Both the position numbers and the translations under genes were made by a program. A stretch of 64,000 nt of DNA from Streptomyces bottropensis ATCC 25435 (GTDB lineage: Bacteria; Actinomycetota; Actinomycetes; Streptomycetales; Streptomycetaceae), in NCBI RefSeq assembly GCF_000383595.1, contig NZ_KB911581.1, positions 806,001-870,000 of the forward strand. The letters are read 5' to 3'. The notes beneath the pieces are model-generated. The model was not told where the DNA came from and did not search any database. It saw nothing but the letters and a program-made list of their open reading frames with translations. Below are positions 1 to 9,261 of this stretch, piece by piece; the first letter of the stretch is position 1, and every line of letters starts with the position of its first letter.

Positions 1-784
1 ATCGCCCGTACCGTCCACCGCCTCGCCCGCCGTCTCCGCGAGCGAGCCGGGTGCCGGGAGGCAGAAGGGTGCCGGCCAGGAAAGCGGACCCCCCGCCGGT
101 ACGGACCCGACCCGTACCGGTGCGGCGGGCGGGGGCGGCGAGAACGCGCCCCTCCCCGCGCCGCTGTCGGTGAAGGTGGAGCCGTACACCTGGGAGTCCC
201 CCTGCTCCCAGCGGTATCTGGCCGACCGCGCGCCGGCCGAGGTGGGGCCGCCACCGCTGGAGCAGGACGCGGCCGCCTGGGCGTCGTCGGAGGGGGCCGT
301 GTCCTCGGGGCAGCAGTTTCTGACGCTCACCGTGCAGGGCTCCGGCGAGGAGACCGTGGTCGTACGGAGCCTGACGGTCCGCATGGTCGACAAGCGGTCG
401 CCCCTCGCCTGGAACGACTACGCCATGGGCTACCCCGGAGTCGGCTGCGGTGCCGGTGTCCCGACCCGGTCCTTCACGATCGCCCTGGACGCCGCGCGCC
501 CCGACGTGAAGCCCAAGGCGGGCAGCAGGAACTTCCCGTACTCCGTCAGCGAGTCCGACCCGGAGGTCTACTACATCACCGCCGACGCCTCGGCGTACTA
601 CGTCAGTTGGTACCTGGAGCTGAAGTGGAGCAGCGGCTCGCGCAGCGGCACGCTGACCCTGAACGACGACGGTGCGCCGTTCCGCACGAGCGGCAACAAC
701 GGGCGCCCGGCGTACGAGTATCCGCTGGGCGGGCCGAAGTGGGTCAAGGAGGGGACGACGCTGGGCGCGGGGACGGAGGGGTAG
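1..784 (+). CDS. Hypothetical protein, 3' part only
   Basis: The reading frame is open from the left edge to the TAG at 782-784, so the real start lies outside the window. About 55 residues of Ala/Gly/Pro/Ser-rich linker are followed by a globular region starting near PYTWESPCSQRY. It has well-spaced Cys and aromatic residues (ESPCSQ, GVGCGAGVP, YYVSWYLELKW) and ends in a low-complexity GTEG tail. This looks like the extracytoplasmic sensor end of a Streptomyces protein whose N-terminus is often a helix-turn-helix plus one membrane helix, but that part is not visible, so the regulator idea is inference. I do not recognise a named domain. Confidence 0.8.
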   Translation, partial: SPVPSTASPAVSASEPGAGRQKGAGQESGPPAGTDPTRTGAAGGGGENAPLPAPLSVKVEPYTWESPCSQRYLADRAPAEVGPPPLEQDAAAWASSEGAVSSGQQFLTLTVQGSGEETVVVRSLTVRMVDKRSPLAWNDYAMGYPGVGCGAGVPTRSFTIALDAARPDVKPKAGSRNFPYSVSESDPEVYYITADASAYYVSWYLELKWSSGSRSGTLTLNDDGAPFRTSGNNGRPAYEYPLGGPKWVKEGTTLGAGTEG

Positions 785-806
785 GGCCGTCCGGCGTCCG
801 GCGTCC

Positions 807-1739
807 TCACCCGCCGGTGCCGAACCAGGTCTCCGCCAGGGACTCGAAGTTCTGGTGCGGCGGAGCCGGCAGGCCACGCAGGTACCAGTCCAGGTCGCTG
901 TAGACGTGCAGCAGGGTGTACGCCATCAACTCGCGCGGGTCGAACGGCGGGTGGCCGTACGCCTCGTAGAAGAGTCTCAGCAGGGCGGGGTCGGCGCGGG
1001 TCAGCAGCAGGCCGACGCTGACGAAGTCGTAGGCGGGGTCGCCGACCATGGCCGGCTCGAAGTCGAAGAGGCCGGTGAGGCGCCAGCCGTCGTGCGGGTC
1101 GACGGTGAGGTGTTCGCGCATGTACTCGGTGTGCAGCAGCACCGGGCGGCGCCGGGCGTTCAGGGGCACGGAGCGCAGGAAGTCCGGGATCTGCTCCAGC
1201 CAGGGGCCCGAGAGCCCACCGCTCAGCTGCTGTTCGACCGCCGCCGCGCGCTGTGCGGCGATGAACCTGCCCCAGTCCGACGGCCCGGTGAGGGGGACGA
1301 TCGGGGTGGCGTCCAGGGCGTGCAGGGCGGCGAGGCCCTCGGCGGCCTCGCCGACGACCCGTTCCTGGTCGGCCCGGGGGATCCGGGGCCAGGCCTCGCT
1401 GAGGTCCTCGCCGGGCAGCCGGGACATCAGCACATAGCGCCAGCCGTTCTTGTACTGGTCGGCCGAGTGCAACCGGGGCGTGGGGATGGGGAGTTTGCCC
1501 CACAGCATCGACAGCAGGCGGGCCTCGCGGACGGCTTCCGTCGCTTCGAAAGCCGGATAGAGCTTGAGGACGAGGGCGTCGCCGACGGCGTACACCGGCA
1601 GCGAGCCCTCGGGGAAACGCACGATTCGCGCGCCTGCGAGACCGAGCTGACCGCAGAGATCCTGGGCAGCAGGTCGCAGCAGCGCCTCGTCACCGACGAC
1701 TTCTCGCAACTCGTCGTTCGTGTCCACGCTGGGCAGCAT
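807..1739 (-). CDS. Aminoglycoside phosphotransferase (APH) family protein
   Basis: A 310-residue kinase-like protein that would phosphorylate a small molecule using ATP. The C-lobe has LLHTEYMREHL where the family normally has HxD...N, and then LFDFEPAMVGDPAYD, the metal-binding DxD-like segment. The catalytic Asp of the HxD motif is Glu here (HTE) and the following Asn is His, so activity is uncertain. ATG start at 1739, divergent from the aminotransferase at 1868; the 128 bp gap should hold both promoters. The substrate cannot be read from sequence. Confidence 0.88.
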   Translation of the reverse strand: MLPSVDTNDELREVVGDEALLRPAAQDLCGQLGLAGARIVRFPEGSLPVYAVGDALVLKLYPAFEATEAVREARLLSMLWGKLPIPTPRLHSADQYKNGWRYVLMSRLPGEDLSEAWPRIPRADQERVVGEAAEGLAALHALDATPIVPLTGPSDWGRFIAAQRAAAVEQQLSGGLSGPWLEQIPDFLRSVPLNARRRPVLLHTEYMREHLTVDPHDGWRLTGLFDFEPAMVGDPAYDFVSVGLLLTRADPALLRLFYEAYGHPPFDPRELMAYTLLHVYSDLDWYLRGLPAPPHQNFESLAETWFGTGG

Positions 1740-1867
1740 GCGCGCAGCCTAGGGGGTGCGGAGCACGGTCCGCATCGTGAAAATGGTGGATGTAGGGGGC
1801 ATGCGCCTGTCTAGGGTGCGGGCAGGGGCGGGAGCGGGCCGTCCGCGAGGGGCGAAGGAGCCGTGGG

Positions 1868-3148
1868 ATGGGTGCCGTGGATGCTGTGCGTGCCGCGTAT
1901 GACGTGGGGTTTGTCGCGAGGACGGAGGGCGGGGACGCTGCGGAGGGCCCGGCCGCGGGCAGCGGCGGGGCGGCCGTGCCCCGCTTCGCCGGACGGGTCA
2001 CGGCGGTCGGGGGTTCCCCCGTTCGGGACATCCTCGCCGTCACCTCGCGTCCCGAAGTCGTCAACTTCGCGGGTGGATTGCCCGCCCCCGAGCTGTTCGA
2101 CGCCGAGGGGATAGCGGCCGCCTACCGTGATGTGCTCGCCGAGTCCGCGGGGCGCGCCCTGCAGTACGCGACGACCGAGGGCGAGTCGGTGCTCCGGACG
2201 GCGCTCGCGGCGCGGTACGGGGCGCGTGGACTGCCGACCGGCGCGGACGAGGTGCTCGTCACCACCGGGTCGCAACAGGCGCTGTCGCTGCTCGCCACCG
2301 CGCTGCTGGAGCCGGGCGACGTCGTCCTGGTCGAGGAGCCCTGCTATCTGGCGGCACTTCAGGCGTTCCGGTTCGCGGGGGCGCGGGTCGTCGCCGTGCC
2401 CGGCGACCGGCACGGGGTGGACCCGGCGGCGCTGGAGGACCTGGTGGCACGGCTGCGGCCCAAGCTCTTCTACACCGTGCCCACCTTCCAGAACCCGACC
2501 GGGCGCACCCTCCCCGCCGAGCGGCGGGCGGCCGTCGCCTCGGTCGCCGCCCGGCGCGGGCTGTGGATCGTCGAGGACGACCCGTACGGCGAACTCCGCT
2601 TCGAGGGCGGCCGGGTGCCGTGGATCGCCTCGTACCCGGGGGCCGAGGACCGCACGGCGCTGCTGGGCTCCTTCTCCAAGGTGATGGCCCCCGGGATGCG
2701 GCTGGGCTGGCTGCGCGCGCCGGCGGAGCTGCGCCGGGCGTGCGCGGTCGCCAAGCAGGCGGCCGACCTGCACACCCCGACCGTCAACCAGCTCGCCGCC
2801 GCCCGCTATCTCGCCGACCGTGACCTGGACGCCCATGTCGTCCGGGTCGCCGCCGCCTACCGTGAGCGCCGCGACGCCATGCTCGACGGCCTCGCCGCGG
2901 CGCTCCCCGAGGGCTCCACCTGGAACCGCCCCGAGGGCGGCATGTTCCTCTGGGCCCGCCTCCCCTCCTCCTACGACACCGGCGCCCTGCTGCCGCGCGT
3001 CGTCGAGCAGGACGTGGCGTACGTGCCCGGCGCGCCCTTCTACGCCGGTGAACCGGACCGGTCGACCCTGCGGCTCTGTTTCGTGACGCAGACGCCGGAG
3101 GAGATCCGGGAGGGGCTGCGGAGGCTGGAGGCGGGGCTGCGGGGGTGA
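1868..3148 (+). CDS. PLP-dependent class I/II aminotransferase (MocR/2-aminoadipate type)
   Basis: A 426-residue fold-type I aminotransferase. VTTGSQQALSLLA marks the PLP phosphate-binding region, PTFQNPTGRTL carries the conserved Asn/Pro/Gly, VEDDPYGELRF carries the PLP-ring Asp, and LGSFSKVMAPGMRLGW contains the Schiff-base Lys. FVTQTPEEI near the end is usual for the family. There is no N-terminal GntR helix-turn-helix, so this is the catalytic type (multi-substrate, 2-aminoadipate or valine-pyruvate like), not a MocR regulator. The ATG at 1868 follows gaaggag at a good distance. About 40 Gly/Ala-rich residues precede the conserved core. Confidence 0.92.
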   Translation: MGAVDAVRAAYDVGFVARTEGGDAAEGPAAGSGGAAVPRFAGRVTAVGGSPVRDILAVTSRPEVVNFAGGLPAPELFDAEGIAAAYRDVLAESAGRALQYATTEGESVLRTALAARYGARGLPTGADEVLVTTGSQQALSLLATALLEPGDVVLVEEPCYLAALQAFRFAGARVVAVPGDRHGVDPAALEDLVARLRPKLFYTVPTFQNPTGRTLPAERRAAVASVAARRGLWIVEDDPYGELRFEGGRVPWIASYPGAEDRTALLGSFSKVMAPGMRLGWLRAPAELRRACAVAKQAADLHTPTVNQLAAARYLADRDLDAHVVRVAAAYRERRDAMLDGLAAALPEGSTWNRPEGGMFLWARLPSSYDTGALLPRVVEQDVAYVPGAPFYAGEPDRSTLRLCFVTQTPEEIREGLRRLEAGLRG

Positions 3149-3158
3149 CGCCACCGCG

Positions 3159-3965
3159 TCAGTCCCACCAGAAGGACCACAGGGGAGCGCCGAGCAGGGT
3201 GCGGGCGTAGGAAGCGCGGGTGCCGTCGGTCGTGACCTGCCAGATGTTGTCGGGGCAGAAGGCGAAGTGCTCGGCGGCGATGGCCTCGGCCTCGGCCTCG
3301 GTGGTGGGCGGGGCGGCGACGGAGAGGACGAGCTGGTCGAAGGTGAGGGCGACCACCCGTATCCCGAAGCGGTCCTCCCAGGAGCGCAGGACCGCGCAGA
3401 GCCTCGCCACGTCGTTCTCGTGGTTGACCGGGCCGGTCCAGCCGATCGCCGCCGGGATGTCGGCGCTGCGGCGGGCGGGCACCAGGGCGAGGCGGGGGTC
3501 CTTCAGGCGGGAGGGGTCCTCGACGAGGGCGTCGGCGGTGGCGGCGGCGAGGGTGTCGGGGTCGGCCGGGAGCCGGACCGGGGCCGGGGCTTCGGTGAGG
3601 CCGGGCCAGTCGGGGTCCTCGGTGCCCGCGCACGCGTCCCAGAACTCGGCCAGGACCTCGTCGGCGTCGTGGTCGCCCGGGTAGGACGTCTCACCGGGCA
3701 TCAGCTCCCACTCCTCCGGCCCGCCCTGGCTGCCGCCGACGTCCAGGAGCACCGGGAGGAGGCCGACCGTACGACGTGCGGGCAGGACCGCGGCCCAGGC
3801 ACCGGGCATGGCCGGCTCGGCCGCACACCACAACAGCGGTTCGTGCCACGGGCCGTCGTCCGTCACGTCGATCAGCCGCCCCTGCGGAAGCGGAAGTTCA
3901 AGCCCGAGCACACGCCCGCTCGGGTCGGCCGCCAGCTGGGGCAGCGGGTTGGGAAGGGTCGCCAT
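3159..3965 (-). CDS. DUF4253 domain protein
   Basis: A 268-residue cytosolic protein. The C-terminal half matches the DUF4253 pattern: paired Trp in SWEDRFGIRVVALTFDQLVLSVA, then EAEAIAAEHFAFCPDNIWQ and the terminal WSFWWD. The start was placed at MATLPNPLPQL (3965) because codons further upstream run into the argS terminator. Function of the family is unknown; related proteins occur in polymorphic-toxin immunity loci, but nothing here suggests a toxin partner. It converges on the aminotransferase with only 10 bp between stops. Confidence 0.85.
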   Translation of the reverse strand: MATLPNPLPQLAADPSGRVLGLELPLPQGRLIDVTDDGPWHEPLLWCAAEPAMPGAWAAVLPARRTVGLLPVLLDVGGSQGGPEEWELMPGETSYPGDHDADEVLAEFWDACAGTEDPDWPGLTEAPAPVRLPADPDTLAAATADALVEDPSRLKDPRLALVPARRSADIPAAIGWTGPVNHENDVARLCAVLRSWEDRFGIRVVALTFDQLVLSVAAPPTTEAEAEAIAAEHFAFCPDNIWQVTTDGTRASYARTLLGAPLWSFWWD

Positions 3966-3994
3966 GCGAGCGACTGTAGGGGGAGCCACTGACA

Positions 3995-4036
3995 GCGGCC
4001 CGGCCGATCGCGCCGGAGCACGATCGGCCGGGCCGC
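3995..4036 (-). terminator. Strong hairpin terminator behind argS
   Basis: A perfect 16 bp inverted repeat: gcggcccggccgatcg, a 10 base loop, then cgatcggccgggccgc. It lies 40 bp beyond the argS stop and just upstream of the DUF4253 start, so it should end argS transcription. There is no U-tract, which is normal in Streptomyces. Confidence 0.8.
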
Positions 4037-4075
4037 AGCGGCGGTCCGCTCGCCGTGAGCGGTCACCGTGAGCGC

Positions 4076-5839
4076 TCAGAGCTTGTCGGGCGTCCTGATG
4101 CCCAGCAGGGCCATGCCCCGGTGCAGGGTGCGGGCCGTCAGGTCGACCAGGAACAGACGGTTCTCCACCTGGGCCGGGGTGTCGGCCTTGAGGACCGGGC
4201 ACTGGTCGTAGAACGACGTCAGCAGGGTCGCCAGCTTGAAGAGGTACGCGGCCAGCTTGTGCGGCTCGTACGACTCCGCGACCTCGGCCACCGCCTCGCC
4301 GAACTGGTCCAGGTGCAGCCCCAACGCCCGCTCCGCCGGGGCCAGTTCCAGCTCCGGGTGGGCGGCGGGGCCGGCCTTGCCCGCCTTGCGGAGGATCGAC
4401 TGGATACGGGCGTACGCGTACTGGAGGTAGACGGAGGTGTCGCCGTTCAGCGAGACCATCTGGTCCAGGTCGAACTTGTAGTCCCGTACGGCGGAGGTCG
4501 ACAGGTCGGCGTACTTCACGGCCCCGATGCCGACGTACCGGCCGTTCTCGACGATCTCCTCCTCGGTCAGACCCACCTTCTCGGCCTTCTCCCGGACCAC
4601 GGCCGTGGCACGGTCGATCGCCTCGTCGAGCAGGTCGACCAGCCGGATCGTCTCGCCCTCACGGGTCTTGAACGGCTTGCCGTCCTTGCCGAGGACCGTG
4701 CCGAAGGCGAGCTGGAACGCCTTGACGTCGTCGTCGTTCAGCCAGCCCGCCCTGCGCGCGGTCTCGAAGACCATCTTGAAGTGCAGGGACTGACGGGCGT
4801 CCACGACGTACAGCAGGGAGTTCGCCTTGAGGTGGAAGACGCGGTCCCTGATCGCGGAGAGGTCGGTCGCCGCGTAGCCGTAGCCGCCGTCGGACTTCTT
4901 GACGATCAGGGGGACCCGGTTGCCGTCCGGGCCCAAGATGTCGTCGAAGAAGACACAGAGAGCACCCTCCGAGCGCTCCGCGACGCCCGACTCCTCCAGG
5001 AGGCGGCAGGTCTCGTCCAGCATGTCGTTGTAACCCGACTCGCCGACGATGTCCGCGTCCCGGACCTCCATGTCCAGCTTCTCGAAGACGGAGAAGAAGT
5101 AGATCTTCGACTCGTCGACGAACTTCTGCCAGGTGGCGAGGGTGTGCGGGTCGCCCGCCTGGAGGTCGACGACCCTGCGGCGGGCCCGCGTCTTGAACTC
5201 CTCGTCGGAGTCGAACAGCTTCCGGGCGGCCTTGTAGAGGCGGTCGAGGTTCGACATCGCCTCCTCGCCGCTCACCTGGGTGTCCTTGTGGTCCAGCTCG
5301 TGCGGGTGCTCGTCCAGGTACTGGATCAGCATGCCGAACTGGGTGCCCCAGTCGCCGATGTGGTGCCTGCGGACCACGTTCTCGCCGGTGAACTCCAGGA
5401 TCTGGACGACCGCGTCACCGATCACGGCGGAGCGGAGGTGGCCGACGTGCATCTCCTTGGCCACGTTCGGCTGGGCGTAGTCGATGACCGTGGTGCCCGG
5501 GTGCGCCGCGAGGGGGACGCCGAGGCGGGCGTCCGCGTAGCGCTCCGCGAGGTTCGCGGTGATGGCCCGGTCGGTGAGGGTGATGTTGAGGAAGCCGGGG
5601 CCGGAGACCTCGATCTCCCCGATCAGCTCGCCGGACTCCACCCGGGCGACGACCTGGGCGGCCAGCTCCCTCGGGTTCGCCTTCGCCTTCTTCGCGAGGG
5701 CGAGGATCCCGTTCGCCTGGTAGTCCGCCCGGTCGCTGCGTCGCAGCAGCGGGTCCGCGTCCGCGGTCGGCAGGGTGGCCGACAGGGCGGTCGCGAGGCG
5801 CTGGTGGACGGAGGCGGTGAGGGACGTGACCGAAGCCAT
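4076..5839 (-). CDS. argS: Arginyl-tRNA synthetase
   Basis: Class I aminoacyl-tRNA synthetase of 587 residues that charges tRNA-Arg in the cytoplasm. The N-terminal ArgRS additional domain comes first, then the catalytic Rossmann fold with the HIGH equivalent in [30 protein letters not shown], a degenerate KMSK equivalent in [12 protein letters not shown], and the C-terminal DALR anticodon-binding domain ([15 protein letters not shown] to the end). Start chosen at [13 protein letters not shown], preceded by caaggagaac; 17 further in-frame codons upstream look non-coding. Transcribed away from lysS, with a repeat-filled spacer between the two. Confidence 0.98.
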   Translation of the reverse strand: MASVTSLTASVHQRLATALSATLPTADADPLLRRSDRADYQANGILALAKKAKANPRELAAQVVARVESGELIGEIEVSGPGFLNITLTDRAITANLAERYADARLGVPLAAHPGTTVIDYAQPNVAKEMHVGHLRSAVIGDAVVQILEFTGENVVRRHHIGDWGTQFGMLIQYLDEHPHELDHKDTQVSGEEAMSNLDRLYKAARKLFDSDEEFKTRARRRVVDLQAGDPHTLATWQKFVDESKIYFFSVFEKLDMEVRDADIVGESGYNDMLDETCRLLEESGVAERSEGALCVFFDDILGPDGNRVPLIVKKSDGGYGYAATDLSAIRDRVFHLKANSLLYVVDARQSLHFKMVFETARRAGWLNDDDVKAFQLAFGTVLGKDGKPFKTREGETIRLVDLLDEAIDRATAVVREKAEKVGLTEEEIVENGRYVGIGAVKYADLSTSAVRDYKFDLDQMVSLNGDTSVYLQYAYARIQSILRKAGKAGPAAHPELELAPAERALGLHLDQFGEAVAEVAESYEPHKLAAYLFKLATLLTSFYDQCPVLKADTPAQVENRLFLVDLTARTLHRGMALLGIRTPDKL

Positions 5840-6361
5840 CAGGGGGTGCCGTTCTCCTTGGGGTACGGGTGGATGCCGCCAGTATCCCACGGGGGTAAAG
5901 GGGGTTTTTCTTAGGCGCCTCGGGGGGTGGGGGCGGGGGTTGTGGGCGGGTGCGGGTCCGGTGGGGCTACTCGCGCAGTTCCCCGCGCCCCTGAAAGCCA
6001 GGCCCCTGCGGGCCTGAAAGACCGGGCTCCTGTGCCCCTGAAGGACCAGGCCCCTGGTGGCTTGAAGGACCGGGCTCCTGTGCCCCTGAAGGATCAGGCC
6101 CTTGCGGGCTGGAAAGGCCAGGCTTCTGTGGGTCTGGAAGGTCGGGCCTCTGCGGGCCTGAGAAGCGCGGGGCGTAGCCCCTGCTTTTCAGGGGCGCGGG
6201 GAACTGCGCGGGCAACCACGTCGCACCCGCACCCGCCCACGTACCCGTGCCCCCGAGTTATTGGGCGCCCGGTTCGACCCACGGAGTGAAAGGCTGGGAG
6301 GATGGGGCCGTCGGCCGGCGACCGTACCGGCGGCCATGGACAACCTTCAGAAAAAGAGGAC
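5840..6361. repeat. Repeat-filled spacer between argS and lysS
   Basis: A 22 bp element (core gcagttccccgcgcccctg) at 5973-5994 recurs in inverted orientation at 6188-6209 and could pair with it across about 190 bp. Between the arms are degenerate direct repeats with a clear 48 bp period: accgggctcctgtgcccctg starts at 6021 and again at 6069, followed by weaker copies. The same 22 bp element occurs three times near 43 kb. No gene is credible in this stretch; the open frames across it are repeat artefacts. The argS and lysS promoters must lie at the two edges. Confidence 0.8.
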
Positions 6362-8107
6362 GTGCCGATCGTGGCTCAGAGCACCGAGACCACCGACTGG
6401 GTCTCCCGTTTCGCGGATGAGGTCATCGAGGAGTCGGAGCGTCGGGCCCCCGGCAAACCGGTCGTCGTCGCGTCCGGGCTCTCCCCCTCCGGCCCGATCC
6501 ACCTCGGCAACCTCCGCGAGGTCATGACCCCGCACCTGGTCGCCGACGAGATCCGCCGCCGGGGCCACGAGGTCCGGCACCTGATCTCCTGGGACGACTA
6601 CGACCGCTTCCGCAAGGTCCCGAACGGCATCGACGGCGTCGACGGCTCCTGGGCCGAGCACATCGGCAAGCCGCTCACCTCCGTGCCGGCCCCGCCCGGC
6701 TCCGCCCACTCCGACTGGGCCGAGCACTTCAAGGCCGCGATGACCGCCGCCCTCGCCGAGATGGGCGTCGAGTTCGACGGGATCAGCCAGACCGAGCAGT
6801 ACACCTCCGGCGTGTACCGCGAGCAGATCCTGCACGCCATGAAGCACCGCGGGGACATCGACGCGATCCTCGACCAGTACCGCACCAAGAAGGCCCCGGC
6901 GAAGAAGCAGCAGTCGCAGAAGCCGGTGGACGAGGCGGAGCTGGAGGCCGCCGAGGGCTCCGGCGCCGCCGGTGAGGACGACGGCAGCGCCGGCAGCGCC
7001 GGGTACTTCCCGTACAAGCCGTACTGCGGGAGCTGCGGCAAGGACCTCACCACCGTCACCGCCTACGACGACGACACCACCGAGCTGACCTACACCTGCA
7101 CCGCCTGCGGCTTCTCCGAGACCGTCGCGCTGAACGAGTTCAACCGCGGCAAGCTCGTCTGGAAGGTCGACTGGCCGATGCGGTGGGCGTACGAGGGCGT
7201 CGTCTTCGAGCCGAGCGGGGTCGACCACTCCTCGCCCGGGTCCAGCTTCCAGGTCGGCGGCCAGATCGTCGGGATCTTCGGCGGCAAGCAGCCGATCGGC
7301 CCGATGTACGCCTTCGTCGGCATCTCCGGCATGGCCAAGATGTCGTCGTCGAAGGGTGGCGTGCCGACCCCCGCCGACGCGCTGAAGATCATGGAGCCGC
7401 AGCTGCTGCGCTGGCTCTACGCCCGCCGCCGGCCCAACCAGTCCTTCAAGATCGCCTTCGACCAGGAGATCCAGCGGCTCTACGACGAGTGGGACAAGCT
7501 CGACGCCAAGGTCGCGGACGGCTCCGCCCTGCCCGGCGACGTGGCCGCCCACGCGCGCGCGGTGGGGACCGCCGCCGGTGAGCTGCCTCGCACGCCCCGC
7601 CCGATGCCGTACCGGACCCTCGCGTCCGTCGCCGACATCACCGCGGGCGCCGAGGACCAGACCCTGCGCATCCTCAGCGAACTCGACCCCACCGACCCGC
7701 TGTCCAGCCTCGACGAGGTACGGCCGCGGCTGGACCGGGCCGAGGCGTGGATCAACACGCAGGTTCCCGCCGACCAGCGGACCATCGTGCGCGAGGAGGC
7801 CGACGGCGAGCTGCTGAAGTCGCTCGACGAGCCGTCCCGGCAGTCGCTGCGGCTGCTCCTCGACGGGCTCGCCGAGCACTGGTCCCTGGACGGGCTCACG
7901 CATCTCGTCTACGGCGTGCCCAAGGTGCAGGCCGGGTTCGCGGCGGACGCCACGCCCAAGGAACTGCCGGCGGAGATCAAGACGGCCCAGCGGTCGTTCT
8001 TCGCGCTGCTGTACCACCTGCTCGTGGGCCGGGACACGGGTCCGCGACTGCCCACACTGCTGCTGGCGGTGGGGCAGGAGCGGGTGCGGGCCCTGCTCGG
8101 GGAGTAA
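6362..8107 (+). CDS. lysS: Lysyl-tRNA synthetase, class I
   Basis: A class I (archaeal/actinobacterial type) LysRS of about 581 residues, unrelated in fold to the common class II enzyme. SGLSPSGPIHLGNLREV holds the HIGH equivalent, CGSCG with CTACGF forms a zinc site, and GMAKMSSSKG is the KMSKS loop. A Lys/Ala and acidic insert (KKAPAKKQQSQKPVDEAELE, then EDDGSAGSAG) precedes the zinc site and looks like a flexible loop. The GTG start at 6362 gives the usual N-terminus VPIVAQSTETTDWV and follows agagg; a frame open from 6302 is less likely. Confidence 0.96.
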   Translation: MPIVAQSTETTDWVSRFADEVIEESERRAPGKPVVVASGLSPSGPIHLGNLREVMTPHLVADEIRRRGHEVRHLISWDDYDRFRKVPNGIDGVDGSWAEHIGKPLTSVPAPPGSAHSDWAEHFKAAMTAALAEMGVEFDGISQTEQYTSGVYREQILHAMKHRGDIDAILDQYRTKKAPAKKQQSQKPVDEAELEAAEGSGAAGEDDGSAGSAGYFPYKPYCGSCGKDLTTVTAYDDDTTELTYTCTACGFSETVALNEFNRGKLVWKVDWPMRWAYEGVVFEPSGVDHSSPGSSFQVGGQIVGIFGGKQPIGPMYAFVGISGMAKMSSSKGGVPTPADALKIMEPQLLRWLYARRRPNQSFKIAFDQEIQRLYDEWDKLDAKVADGSALPGDVAAHARAVGTAAGELPRTPRPMPYRTLASVADITAGAEDQTLRILSELDPTDPLSSLDEVRPRLDRAEAWINTQVPADQRTIVREEADGELLKSLDEPSRQSLRLLLDGLAEHWSLDGLTHLVYGVPKVQAGFAADATPKELPAEIKTAQRSFFALLYHLLVGRDTGPRLPTLLLAVGQERVRALLGE

Positions 8108-8510
8108 GGCCGCGTCCTGGCCCACAGCGGTGCGCAATGTGCGCGGCAGTACGCGGCAGTGTTCCGTGACGCCGTAGCGCGCAGCCGTACGCGGTGACGC
8201 CGTGGTGCGTCCGTCGCGCCACGGCTTGCTGCGAGAAGGGGGCGCCCGGTGATCACCACCGGGCGCCCCCTTCGTCATGTCCCGCTCGGCACCCGCCCGT
8301 TGTCGCGGGAGTCGGACGGTCGTCGTCGCGGGAGTCGGACGGTCGTTCTACGGAAACAGTCCCGATCATCACGCATCACCCGTACGCTACGAATCGGCGG
8401 TCACTTCCGGGTCGTGCCGTCATGTCTCCTCGCAGCAACTCCGCCTCACGGGTCGGTCACTCCCGGGCAGGTCGGTTCGGGTGCCGTCTCGCAGACGTCA
8501 ACGGGAAGCC
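8108..8510. other. Intergenic stretch between lysS and the TIR gene
   Basis: About 400 bp without a gene. It holds the lysS terminator (8235-8273) and an exact 22 bp direct repeat (gtcgcgggagtcggacggtc plus gt) at 8302-8323 and 8325-8346, one base apart. The repeat lies about 165 bp upstream of the TIR start and could be a regulator site or a simple duplication. Nothing else is supported. Confidence 0.6.
8235..8273 (+). terminator. Hairpin terminator downstream of lysS
   Basis: A perfect 16 bp stem, gaagggggcgcccggt with accgggcgcccccttc, around a 7 base loop, 127 bp beyond the lysS stop. It should insulate the TIR gene. Confidence 0.8.
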
Positions 8511-9209
8511 ATGTCTGTCACGCCAGATCCCCTGTGCCGCGTCGTCATCACCTACTCCCGTGCGGAACAGCACCACCGGAAGACCTTCCGCAGGCATGTG
8601 GCGGACCTCGAACGGAGCGGCGTCGAGTTCTTCGACGACCAGGACATCCCGCCGGGCGCCCCGTGGGAGACCACCCTCTTCGGCAAACTGGAGTCCGCCG
8701 ACATCATCGTGCTGCTCCTGTCGTCGAACTACGTCTCGTCCGACTTCTGCATGGAGCAGGAGGTGCCGCGGGCGCTGCGGCGGTGGAAGGCCGGGGAATG
8801 CCAGGTCTTCCCGGTGAACGTCGCGCCTTTCGACCTGACCGAGCGCTCCCCCCTGCGGCAGCTCCAGTGGATCCCCAGCGGCAGATCCGTCACGGAACAG
8901 GGCGCCGCCGCGGCGAGGGAGTGGCGACGGGTGGCTCAGGAGCTGCGGAAAGTGGTCGAGGGGCTGGGTGCTGCCACCGGCGGAGCGGCGTCCGCGGCGG
9001 GCCCGGCCGTCGCCCCGGCCTCCGCGGCGAACCCGGCGTCGTACGCGCCCGGAGCCGGAGGGACGGCGCCCGGACACAGGCCGCCCACCGTGACGAACAG
9101 CGTCGAGGGAGGCATCGTGTCCGGCACCGTCGTGCAGGCGGGTGAGATCGCGGGGAACGTGATCATCGGTTCCCCGCAGCATCCCCCGGCCGACGGGCCC
9201 GGCAGTTGA
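8511..9209 (+). CDS. TIR-domain protein with glycine-rich C-terminal tag
   Basis: A 232-residue protein. Residues about 8-135 form a bacterial TIR domain: RVVITYSRAE (strand A), VEFFDDQDIPPGAPW (BB-loop region), SADIIVLLLSSNYVSSDFC, then Glu84 in the position of the catalytic Glu of NAD-cleaving TIRs. A low-complexity Ala/Gly/Pro linker follows. The last 35 residues hold TNSVEGGIVSGTVVQAGEIAG, a hydrophobic-Gly pattern loosely like tags in two proteins at 50-51.6 kb. Bacterial TIRs mostly act in antiphage NADase systems or signalling; no partner gene is adjacent. The ATG at 8511 has gggaag upstream. Confidence 0.85.
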   Translation: MSVTPDPLCRVVITYSRAEQHHRKTFRRHVADLERSGVEFFDDQDIPPGAPWETTLFGKLESADIIVLLLSSNYVSSDFCMEQEVPRALRRWKAGECQVFPVNVAPFDLTERSPLRQLQWIPSGRSVTEQGAAAAREWRRVAQELRKVVEGLGAATGGAASAAGPAVAPASAANPASYAPGAGGTAPGHRPPTVTNSVEGGIVSGTVVQAGEIAGNVIIGSPQHPPADGPGS

Positions 9210-9261
9210 CCTCGTCCTCACCCGTCCAGAACGTCGTCGTGATCCCGGCACCCCAGCCGGA

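Noticed and set aside
4055..5914. A 619-codon open frame on the plus strand opposite argS
   Set aside because: It is the antisense shadow of argS in GC-rich DNA; composition is Leu/Val/Arg/Gln-rich with no domain, while argS shows all family motifs.
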